64,000 nucleotides of DNA from Branchiostoma floridae (lineage: Eukaryota; Chordata; Leptocardii; Amphioxiformes; Branchiostomatidae), in the NCBI RefSeq assembly GCF_000003815.2, contig NC_049980.1:12607075-12671074 (forward strand). Direction: 5' to 3'. Each line of letters begins with the position of its first letter. Position 1 is the first letter of the stretch. The translations under genes and the position numbers were made by a program. The notes under the pieces were generated by a model. The model searched no databases, had not been told where the DNA came from, and worked only from the letters and a program-made list of their open reading frames with translations. Positions 55,301 to 64,000 of the stretch are shown here, one piece after another.

Positions 55301-58254
55301 CTCCGTACTCTAACCGTAGACTTAGCCGATCTATTTTACTGCTATGTGACAGGAACATTACTGATGGTATCTCACTCACAGATGGTATCACCGCCACGAA
55401 GATATCAGTTGTACCGGATACAAGATCAAATCTCACTGTCTTGATTCATCATTGAGCTTTCACTTACGTTTTAGCTAAGATCTTCACTGAATTCAAAACG
55501 CATTTGCAGTGCTAGTCATAGCGTAAAATATCTTCATCTGGTGCTTACACATAGCTTTAGACATCTACTCCAGGACTTTTTATTTTCGGTAAAAAGGGTC
55601 TGAAACTATAACCAATGTATCGTATTTCTCACCAGGTGGTCTCGGCGTGGCGTGGTCCTTTATGTGGTTTGCCTCCGTGTACCCGACACCAGAGTTCGAC
55701 CCGGGAGTGACAGAGCAGGAGTGGAAAGCCATCATGTCACCTCCTCCTCCTCCGCCTCCTAAACCTGCGGTAAACTGACATCACACAGGGGGGCGCGGTA
55801 TCATGATATACTAATAAGCCACTGCATCCCAAATGCTGAAGTACGGAATAGAGTAAAATCACTAAACACATCGGTCTTACGAAGACCTAGCCTCTTAACC
55901 ACAGTAAAGAAAACTGAAATGATAAGGGCACGTGTCACGTCCGTCAGGACTAGTTAAGATAAAGATGAGATTATGGGGCTATGTCGAAAGCTAGCAGAAT
56001 TGAGGACAAATGTGCTCTTCGTGCCACTCTCTTTTCTCAATTTTGTATGTCGTTATAGATGAATGTTATAGGGTCTTAGTGGGTTCTATTCAGACAAGAA
56101 AACAACAACCATATATTGGGTTTTACCACAACACGAACAGGACGAAGAAGCGCCTCCTCCCGAGCCGCAACCGACTTACAAGCCAACCGACTCACCTTAC
56201 AAGTCCATGCTCAAGAGTCCAGCGGCGCTGTCCATCTGGGTGTGTGAAGTCTGTGTGAAGTGGGTCGTGTATTTGATGCTGACATTCGCACCTCTGTACT
56301 ACGTACAAGTACATGAGCAGCCGGTGTCTATGGTAAGTTTTCCTGTGCCACCATGATAAAATTGTGTAAATTGTGTTTTGCATCCTGCAATGATATATCT
56401 ACATAGCAGTACTGCATGCGTACCTGAATGTAACATCAGGTACAAGTCACAGGTACCGGTACCTTACCTGTACCTGTACCTGTACCTGAACAATTCAACA
56501 AATGATATGGTACATGCTTGATAACATATGGTGTTTGAGAATATGATTGAAGTCTCCCTCTTCCCCAGGCTGGCGTGTACAGCGGGGTACATTTTGCGCT
56601 GTTCACTGTCGGGCTGCCCCTGATAGGTTACCCGGCACGCGCAGCCACCAAGAGCCAGACAGTCTCTACAAACTTCATCAGAAAATCATTCAACTTCCTT
56701 GGTAAGAAAACACATTCATTTCAATTTGATCCTTAGAAAACGTTCTAAAGATGTAGGTGTTGGAAGTAGAGTAAGAAGCATGGGTCGTTGATCCCATTTT
56801 CTTGTGGAGAGTATCATTGATTTTTACCAACCCCAACAGGTCTCGCCACCGCCGGCAGTTTCCTGTTGTCCACAGCGTTGGAGGGAGACTCGCTGGAGAA
56901 GGTGGTGCCGTTCCTCACCACCGGCTTTGGCGCACTGGCATTCCCGCTAGCAGCAGGTGTGTCATTTGTCTCCTATATCATTTCACTGAGTAAGAATTAC
57001 GTCAATAGCATGTCTCATTATGTACAGAAAATCTCAAAGCTGTTTCGTCAAGGCAAAGGAGTGTGTATTTCTAACACCACTAGCAAGCATTAATGTTACC
57101 GTGTCGAGAATAGGATAAAAAGTGAGGTTTGTGCTAAACAGGAGAAACATTCCGACGATTATCATTATTGAATCAATCAATCGTAAATAGGGGAACAAAG
57201 CATTTCATTCCAGATATTTTTTTGTCATCGACTTGATACAGGTCACGGCCTACTTCGCCTATTCCTTGAATACCAGGGTTCACTTGTATGAACTAGACTT
57301 CACTTTAATGAGTACATTTTTGTATTGTAGGGTACAATGTGAACGCGCTGGACATCGCAGGGGTTCATGCCAGTAAGTTGATGGGCGTGTCCGGCGGCCT
57401 GTCCACCATCATGGGGATCATCACACCCATCTGTGTAGGAGGAGGTACCCTACATCAGGTACGGCACAACACCGTGTTCCCTTTATAAATACATGTACAA
57501 TTTCAACATTCACTCCATCAAACTCTGTGCCCCTGAAATCAAGGTAATCACGGTGAAAGTGGCCAAGAACTTGTAGCAGAGAACTGATGCCATAACGCAC
57601 CCACAATGGTGGATGTTGAATGATACCGCGCTTATTTTGACAAAGAAATCGCATCCCTGTCCCTGGTGCTTACTGTTTCCCTGTCCCTGGTGCTGACAGT
57701 GTTTCCCTGTCCCTGGTACTGACTGTCTTTCCCTGTCCCCGACAGTGTTTTTCTAGTCCCTGGTGCTGACTGTGTTTCCCTGTCCCTGGTACTGACTGTG
57801 TTTCCCCCTCCTTGGTGCTGACAGTGTTTCCCTGTCCCTGGTGCTGACAGTGTTTCCCTGCCCTGGTACTGACTGTGTTTCCCTGTCCCTGGTGTTGACA
57901 GTGTTTCCCTGTTCCTGATTGTGTTTCCCTGTCCCTGGTGCTGACGCTGCTTCCCTGCGTGAGTTAAGAATTGTTATCCCTGTACACTCTTTACAGAATG
58001 CTGAAGAGTGGAATATCATCTGGACGGTGTCGGCTGGTCTCCTGTTCAGCAGCGCCACAATCTTCCTCTGCTGCGGCTCGGGGTCACCGGAAGACTGGTC
58101 CGGTGCAGCACCGGCCCCTAGCGAGGCATCGAGTTCTGCAGCCTCGACATCAGGCGATTCCGAACCGACTGACTCAGACGAGAAGCCGGAGGACAAGCCT
58201 GCCGAAGACAAGCCAGCAGAGGATAAGCCAGAAGAGGATAAGCCAGCAGAGTGA
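43303..58254 (+). CDS. Double SLC17-like MFS transporter, two fused modules
   Basis: Module A exons: 43303-43419, (45688-45705), 46427-46822, 47050-47165, 47508-47640, 48256-48343, 48603-48689, 49207-49328, 49793-49945, 50132-50261, 50553-50666, 51019-51149, 51451-51575; linker 52306-52486; module B: 53154-53315, 53768-53895, 54281-54395, 54774-54861, 55140-55229, 55636-55769, 56141-56332, 56569-56701, 56840-56956, 57331-57458, 57997-58254. All junctions are GT/AG and in frame; about 1145 residues, about 24 TM segments. Module A (1-571) parallels the first gene, including a 132-residue His/Lys-rich TM1-TM2 loop. The linker (572-631) repeats FPKLKKLKCPSCP-like units. Module B has canonical SLC17 features: GGRANLAVSMVTM in TM1, RILQGMAEGMTTPAMYGF in TM4, CSFYVYG, GYNVNALDIAGVHASKLMG. 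It ends in an acidic EDKPA-repeat tail. The A-B join rests on the strong donor at 52487, phase match and the continuing LPS repeat; a separate promoter for B is the alternative. Confidence 0.8.
44483..45053. other. Assembly gap (571 N) in first coding intron
   Basis: 571 N between the TM1 exon and the candidate microexon of the double transporter. The size is not a round placeholder, so it may be an estimated gap. Any exon inside would be missed. Confidence 0.99.
45688..45705 (+). CDS. Candidate 18-nt microexon of the double transporter
   Basis: ACGCTTCTTGCAG / TCTCCATCCTCAAGATCG / GTAAGT encodes SPSSRS in phase 0. It is the counterpart of 33353-33367 (APSSK). The preceding about 100 bases share TTTGATTCTTCCTCT.TA.TTCTT and CCAACGATG with the first gene. 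Inclusion would place a short Ser/Pro stretch between TM1 and the loop. Confidence 0.5.
52142..52256. mobile_element. Fold-back MITE with 9-bp target duplication
   Basis: A 115-bp element with inverted arms of about 37-40 bases, beginning TAGCCTGGAATCC and including CCGTGTTGTGCTTTGGTCGC. It is flanked on both sides by GTATTGTTG (52133-52141 and 52257-52265), a perfect 9-bp target-site duplication. An 8-9 bp duplication fits hAT- or Mutator-type transposition. It lies in the intron just before the linker exon, its right flank ending 40 bases from the acceptor. Confidence 0.9.
52306..52486 (+). repeat. Coding minisatellite in the linker exon of the double transporter
   Basis: The exon holds about three diverged copies of a unit near 45-54 bases encoding PSFPKLKKLKCPSCP-type peptide. 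This yields a Pro/Lys/Leu-rich linker with five Cys between the MFS modules. The matching exon of the first gene (39149-39200) has only the first part (KKPKLPK) before its stop. Repeat expansion by slippage is the likely origin. Confidence 0.85.
53900..54015. repeat. AGTGT/AGTCT simple repeat in intron
   Basis: Degenerate TAGTATAGTGTAG units pass into (AGTCT)n at about 53985-54013. A simple repeat inside the double transporter intron after exon 53768-53895. Confidence 0.85.
54425..54715 (+). mobile_element. tRNA-derived SINE in transporter intron
   Basis: Head: TTGCCGAGTGATTAAGCCGA (A box, Ser/Leu tRNA style) and GTCGCAAGTTCGATTTCTGG (B box). Body: CCTTGAGAAAGATACTTTCA followed by CGACTTTCCTCATTCCCC and TGTAAAAATGGGTAC, matching the body of the SINE at 27008-27400. 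This body phrase is of a type widespread in invertebrate SINEs. It lies in the intron between exons 54281-54395 and 54774-54861. Confidence 0.78.
56440..56492. repeat. Hexanucleotide (ACCTGT)n repeat
   Basis: Short run of ACCTGT / GTACCT units in the intron before exon 56569-56701. Confidence 0.8.
57655..57945. repeat. 26-bp minisatellite beside the last exon
   Basis: Roughly eleven copies of TGTTTCCCTGTCCCTGGTGC followed by TGACAG, with small deletions, in the last intron of the double transporter. It ends about 50 bases before the final acceptor. Each unit contributes a pyrimidine-rich stretch and an AG, that is, acceptor-like pieces. The minus-strand open frame over it is an artefact. Confidence 0.92.
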
Positions 58255-61200
58255 AACCCGTCGGACTAGAATTTTCCTTACAGAAAGCTACTCAAACTAA
58301 TTTTCTGTAAGACAAAAGCATATCAATACATTACACGCCCCTTTCTCCCACAAGAAAAAAAAATCAATTATTTTTACAAAACCTTTACGTGTGTAAGGCT
58401 CACAGCATTACAATCAACTGCGTTCACATAGATCAGTAATCTCAACTTCATTCTGGGAAGTCACCCGATACACGTCTTTGCTGTATGATATATCTTTGCT
58501 TTTTAATTCTCCGACACTTTCTTAGAATATTGGTACAGTAGGTTTATGATATTAGTATACTTGGATTGGTGCTACGATAAAATATTGTAGCATGAGGAAC
58601 TAACCCCATGATAGTGGTGACTAAGGTAATTTTTTCACACTTTTAACCAGGAGCGTAGTTATGTTTTTCTGAGGGCGATTAGCATGGTATATTGCTGTGT
58701 ATTATGATAGATGGATCTTTATTGTCGTTTCATACGATGTTATTTATTTGAAAATACTTACCACCTAGTTCAGTGTGGTAGTCATCACAATGGAAGTATC
58801 AATTGGTTTCAAAGAGAAATCTTCAATACGTAGTCATACATTTCTTCTGAAATTGGATACAACCGAGCATTAACGTTTACATTGTTTCCATACAACAACG
58901 AGGGATCTATAAGTTCACTGTAAAAAGGTCACTTTTCTCGTAAACTCAAGTAGATCGCAAAAGTTTTGGGTCTTAAGACACTTTGGTAATAGAGAACAAG
59001 ACACGAGGAGGCGTCCGACTGGGACAAAACACCTTGGGTGCACTTCGTTGCCGTAATGGCGTGTAATTTGGCATTTAGTTTAGAGGCTATGCCGTATATT
59101 TTGTCATAGCGACTGTGCCTCCTTTATTGCAAGCACTAAACGCCTTGGAGCCTATAGCTGGTAATAAAAATGAACAAGTTTTCGCTTCAAATTGGGATAA
59201 CATGGTCGATATACATGACTCAAATGTGTGGCACATACTACATTCTTCTGGCGTCAAACCTGCATACCTTGCATCAAGTCCAATATACTATCAACTCTTA
59301 TCTTTGTTTTATTACATTTCCTAGTCGGTAATCATGTGGGGATATAATGAAAGGTATTTATAGGATTAGTTGCTATAGTAATCAATAAAATTACATTATG
59401 GTGTGCGTTGGTAATTTTGACAGTGAACGAATAGCATAGCAAAAGAGGACGAAGGAAAGCAAGTATCCTTAGGAGCGATGGCTTAGAAATACCGTCTGTG
59501 CTTGTAAATTTTTGTTAGACCGTACTACAAGAAGAATAACACTGCACAAACAGTACAATCGGTACTCTATAGTTTATACTTTTGATTTGTGATACTGTTT
59601 TCCCATAGTGGAGGTAATAAAGGTGCGAACCCTTCGTTTGTACAACACTCACGTTTGTAGCGTGTTCTTTTGGATGCTGGCAAGGTCAGCCAGCGCAATT
59701 TTGTCTAGTTTATATGCGCTGTGTAGAGAACCGGTAGGCACTGGCTGACGCATGGGTGTAATAAAACCATCTCTACACAGAGCGGCCTTTGAAGTGCTCA
59801 CGGATTCAGTCTCAAGGAACGCAATAGAAGAAAGAAACGTAAATCACATCTTCTGGAGGGTGCAATATATATGCAGGTCGATTCGTCTGGAGGCAAGCTT
59901 TATTTTACCGCACAGTATGAGCTGTAACACAAATTCTATAAACGAAGCATAAAACGCGGCAATTAGTGCAATAATTGGCTGTTATCATATCGTCCCGGTG
60001 ACATTCATGTACATGTGCAGATAAAAATTTACGACCGTCATATAAACTTCAAGCCATGGTCCACTATTATATTTCATGTACACATAAAAGGTAATCCGAG
60101 CCCCGAGTCGGTATAATTGCTCTTAGGGATTCTGATGACACGCCTAGAGTGATGTCAGTCTGACACATAAAACTGGGGATGAAGGACCAACATGGCAGGG
60201 GCTGTACGGTAAGACGGCTGCGTAGAACATGTAAGACGGTTCGCACTAATTCAGTTTCAAAGCGTAGTATAATGCAACTTCTCCTTTGACCCCAACACAT
60301 CTTTTAACCTATTTGCCACCCCCATCACACACGTGTATGGATTTACGAAGAATGCACCACAAATGGAGACCTTGGTAACTTGATCAGCCGAATACGGGGA
60401 TGCAGTTACACTTCACCTATGAATGCGAACATTGCCCTTGTCATATCACAGGAAGACCTGCAAACAAATGGTCATATTAGTTGTCTTCTGTATTTGTTTT
60501 CCTAGAAAAGTCAACCAGAGGACAAGCATGGTTTAAAAATCTTTTGGAAAATTTACCATTGCATCATAACAATTTAAGAGGTAGCAAAAAGCATCTCCTT
60601 GATTGATGTGACATACAGGACAAAAAAAAACTTCAATAATGAAAAACCAAAGGGTTGTACCAGTTAGTTTATTGGGTAACTGCCAACATCTACAATACAT
60701 TTGCTATTGCACTTGCCACTTGAAATCCTACTTGCCCTTTGAATTACGTAGTTGTTTCCTTCACGTTCACAGATACATTGCTGGACTTGCACATTCAGTT
60801 ACAGTGTACATCATGGAAATGTCCACTTCAAGCAGCCTATTTTAGTCATGGCAGACAGAAAAACATTGATTTTACTTTCTCATGTTTTTACAACCGGCAA
60901 GTTTTCAAGTTTGGAACACTATCCTTATCAACACTGAACCAATGTTATCTTGTTGACTGTTAAACAAAAGGGACCGCTGTTGTCCAATTGGGTTGTCATG
61001 TAGCCCCCGCATAATTACTAGTACACGCTGTGAAGCATTGCTCCAAACAGGTTTTTGTTGTATATATACTTGCACTAGTCACAGACTATTTTCATATATC
61101 TTGAGGATATCGTTATTCCTTTGCCAGAACTAGCAAGCTTCCAGAATAAAAGACATACACAGCTTTTAGCTTTGTCCTCTTTTCTTAGACCAATCATTGG

Positions 61201-61280
61201 AACAAGTGTGAACATCACTGTGATGGCACTGCACATCCATTCCTGACATTCAAGCATTTTCCAGCACATCTTCTACTAAA
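58255..61280. other. 3' UTR of double transporter and convergent intergenic region
   Basis: No exon recognised. AATAAA at 59384-59389 could end the transporter transcript about 1.1 kb after its stop; a LINE-like TCTTTATTGTCG occurs near 58720. From about 60.6 kb the sequence is AT-rich and may already be 3' UTR of the minus-strand stathmin gene, but I cannot place the boundary. Confidence 0.45.
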
Positions 61281-61288
61281 TATGACAT

Positions 61289-61294
61289 TTTATT
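61289..61294 (-). terminator. Possible polyadenylation signal of the stathmin gene
   Basis: TTTATT on the plus strand is AATAAA on the minus strand, 1.2 kb past the stathmin stop. Another lies at 60668-60673. Long 3' UTRs are usual for stathmins, but either site could be chance in AT-rich sequence. Confidence 0.25.
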
Positions 61295-62501
61295 AGCAAG
61301 GGAAGCATATAGATTCTAGCTGACAAGTGCTTCACTACATCACTATCATTACTACAGAGCTGATACTCAATTTAACTTAACTTAACTAATGTTAAACATG
61401 GGAGTAACAAATGTAACAACTAAGTGCAAACATGTAACAAGGAGTACAAATGCAGGGAATGATGCATGGAGTTTAATTGTTGTCCATCTGTGGGTTGGAA
61501 AAATTCAAATTTTCATTTGGTTGCTATATTGGTTTCATTAAATATTGGTCCAGTTACGTTTATCTATCTTGCATGAAAATCTTTCCAAGGAAAAATGTAA
61601 GAATGTGACTGTGAAATGGAAAATTTAACAGAAAATGTGGATATCTAGTGTCTACCTTGCCAAATGACATTTCAATAAAATAAAATAAAATAAAAAATAC
61701 AGCTTTCTAGCTTTTTTCATGTCTTGACTGTTGGAGAAGGCTTGAAAAATGCTCATCAGCTGCATTTGGAGAAATTATTTATACTAATCTTCTATGTACT
61801 GGATGTCATTACTATTTCAAGAAAACTGGCCATATCAATGATAATCTATATTTTTTGTACAGAAAGACACATAGCTCTTGTATATCTGATAATGTGTAAA
61901 TCTTTGGAAGAAAGTATTTAAGGCAAAAGATGAATACCTTGACACCCAGAGAGAACCTTTTCATCCTTGCATCTAAATCCAATGATCTCAGTTACACAGG
62001 ATCACCAACCAATACAGTACTGACCCTCACAACCGTAACCTAGAATCACGAATCAGATATATTGCCTTGACAATGTCCTTCAAATTTCTGTGAAAAGTTG
62101 ATATTCACCAGATTGGTACAATAAAGGTTAAATCAGCTCTTCTGGGTTACAGGGTACACAAAGTGTCACTTTTTTTAAAGGTATCACAGCATTTAGAATT
62201 TTTACTTTGCATTTCAAAAAGCCCAGCACCAGGTTGAAGCTACAAACATGCACAATCATTATAACATTTCTCCGTATCATTTGTGGCATTTTCTCTATGG
62301 ATATCCCAGTCCATGTTCAAGATTAACGTACTTTGTTATAGCATTTTTTGTACATCACTTTGCACATGCAGCACTTTTTTTAGACCAGTTCAACTACAGC
62401 ACTATAGGATTTGTGAATCTGGCAAACTTTAGATTCATATTTTGTAGGGTGCTTGTACCAGCTGGGTGCCAGCAAAATTTCTTGTCGTCGTCCCTACTGC
62501 C

Positions 62502-64000
62502 TCAGCCAGATGTAGCAAACTCCTTTTTGTTCCTGCGAACCTCCTCTGCATGCTTTTCCTGCAATTGAAAGAAGTAAAAATTGTGGTGTCAAAATCAAAC
62601 TACTGGCAATGTTAATTGTTGCCAGTAGTCTTCCTTCCCTCATCTACTAAGAAGTAACCTTACTCCAGGAATGATGATCATTAAGTGCTGTCTTTCTTCA
62701 GACAGAATCGTTAAATCTAAATATAATAGTGATTAGGTACATTAGTGTGTATGAGCAATGTTAGTAACCCTTGGACTTATGACATTAAATCTTCAAGTAG
62801 TCCCATTATCTCATCCTCTGCAAAACTACCCACAGTACTGATGGCCAAGTTACAGTGTAGCATTGAACATTCATTATTTCATTTTCAGCAGGCTTTAACA
62901 GATTTTTCTTTCTCAGCTACATTATCACAACTTTACAACCTTTCTGAGTGTTCACTCTTTCCTGTTATTGTAGCAGTTTGTCTTTTTTTTCAAAATGGAA
63001 CATTTTCAATATCTATTGAAATGATAACGACTTGTAATTCTACATGTCTAACATTTCTTTGTCTAACATTTCAAATAAATGTTACTGGTAATTCATAGAA
63101 TGGCCTGACTAATTGCTACTATGTAGTGGACTCACTATCAAGGTAAGAAGTTTAAAATTCTTGTATCATTTGAGAACTAAATTTTTTGAAAATGTGGGTC
63201 TACTGATAGATGAAAACATCTTTGGGGAAATTCAAGTTGGGCTTTATGTTTCNNNNNNNNNNNNNNNNNNNNNNNNNNNNNNNNNNNNNNNNNNNNNNNN
63301 NNNNNNNNNNNNNNNNNNNNNNNNNNNNNNNNNNNNNNNNNNNNNNNNNNNNCTGTGGAAATCACACCTACAAAATCTATCTTTCCATATTGATTGTAAC
63401 AAGTTTCACTGAACAAATTAAAAACATGTACAGAGATTCCCTTCAAGAACTGCCGCAGCTGTAATGATTTCATAATCTGGCATCTAAAACCCAAGCACCC
63501 CCTGGTGAATATATGTCCAGGATGACTAACACTAATGGGCTATTTTTCACTTACCTGGTGCGATCAGTGCATAATTCTTCTTCACAAACCCGGACATTAA
63601 CAGAACAGTTACTAGTCTCCAGGGATACATGTACATCTACATGTATATTAGGAATGATCTGATACAACTGCATGTACCAGGCAAAATGTAATGATCTTGG
63701 ACAATGTCTTTTACCAGCCACTTTTGGTCTTAACAAATTATGGCTAAAATCTTAATTCGCTTATTAGTTTTTCTCCTGTTTTATATCATGATGCAAGTCC
63801 TAAGAAATGCACTGTGAACATTTCTACACAATGAGCCAGAAGACCACTTGTTTCACTTTGACATACATTTATGCCAAGGAAAAATTTATTATGGTATCCG
63901 TTATTTTGCAGACAAACATGTTTGGCTGTCCTTGTACATCATAACTTACCATCTCCTTGAGACGTTCAATCTTGGCCTGCCTCTGAGCTTGTTGGTTCTG
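62502..64000 (-). CDS. Stathmin-family protein, last two exons (partial)
   Basis: Minus strand, 3' end only. The exon 64000-63950 (open at the window edge) encodes QNQQAQRQAKIERLKEM and ends before GTAAGT. The exon 62558-62502, after TTCTTTCAATTGCAG, encodes EKHAEEVRRNKKEFATSG and a TGA stop. Both junctions are phase 0. The joined peptide matches the end of the stathmin helix, whose vertebrate form reads AKLERLREKDKHIEEVRKNK. Stathmins bind two tubulin dimers along a long helix and regulate microtubule assembly in the cytoplasm. The tail after the helix is short compared with vertebrate stathmin 1. The N-terminus, including any membrane-targeting domain, lies outside the window, so the subtype cannot be told. 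Confidence 0.85.
63253..63352. other. Assembly gap (100 N) in stathmin intron
   Basis: Exactly 100 N, placeholder size. It lies between the two visible stathmin exons. Confidence 0.99.

Noticed and set aside
58700-58740. LINE 3'-end-like phrase GGATCTTTATTGTCG
   Set aside because: Too short to call an element; mentioned only as resemblance.
63551-63736. Minus-strand exon candidate ending in ACCAG before GTAAGTG, within the stathmin intron
   Set aside because: The donor is good, but the best acceptor gives a length that is not a multiple of 3, which would break the stathmin frame, and stathmin is already contiguous without it.

Overview
The window is eukaryotic. Coding sequence is split into short exons with GT/AG introns, genes are sparse, and there are many microsatellites, minisatellites, tRNA-derived SINE-like pieces and fold-back elements. 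Three runs of N (22009-22108, 44483-45053, 63253-63352) mark assembly gaps. An animal is certain from the gene content (SLC17-type transporters, stathmin). The repeat style and intron structure suggest an invertebrate chordate such as a lancelet, but that is inference and I could not run a search.

Layout. 1-18 kb is mostly non-coding: scattered repeats, a 31-bp minisatellite (5684-6193), TG/CA tracts, and an RFX-type X-box (6619-6632). Candidate minus-strand exons of an unidentified gene lie at 18234-18306, 14055-14271 and 11754-12008. 18.8-26.2 kb is repeat-rich. It holds a 1.16-kb fold-back element with G/C-run inverted ends (19729-20885), another fold-back element (24408-24649), and a dispersed repeat present once whole and once as two separated halves. 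Within this lies a proposed two-exon gene (23107-26705) for a small secreted cysteine-containing protein, with a TATA box and a polyadenylation signal.

28.9-58.3 kb is the core of the window: a plus-strand tandem array of SLC17-like major facilitator (MFS) transporters. The first gene (coding 30571-39200) makes one divergent 12-TM module. The second (coding 43303-58254) starts as a close copy of the first, with homologous promoter and 5' exon, the same intron phases, and a shared His/Lys-rich insertion between TM1 and TM2. It does not stop where the first gene stops. It reads in frame through a Pro/Lys/Leu repeat linker into a second, more canonical SLC17 module, giving a predicted protein of about 1145 residues and 24 TM segments. 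The canonical SLC17 Arg and Glu of TM4 are kept in the second module but replaced by Met and Gln in the first module of both genes.

58.3-64 kb contains the 3' end of the double transporter and, convergently on the minus strand, the last two visible exons of a stathmin-family gene that enters from the right edge.

The feature most likely to be undescribed is the double-MFS transporter next to its single-module paralogue. Splice junctions were assigned by eye from consensus sites, frame continuity and paralogue comparison; no transcript data were available.
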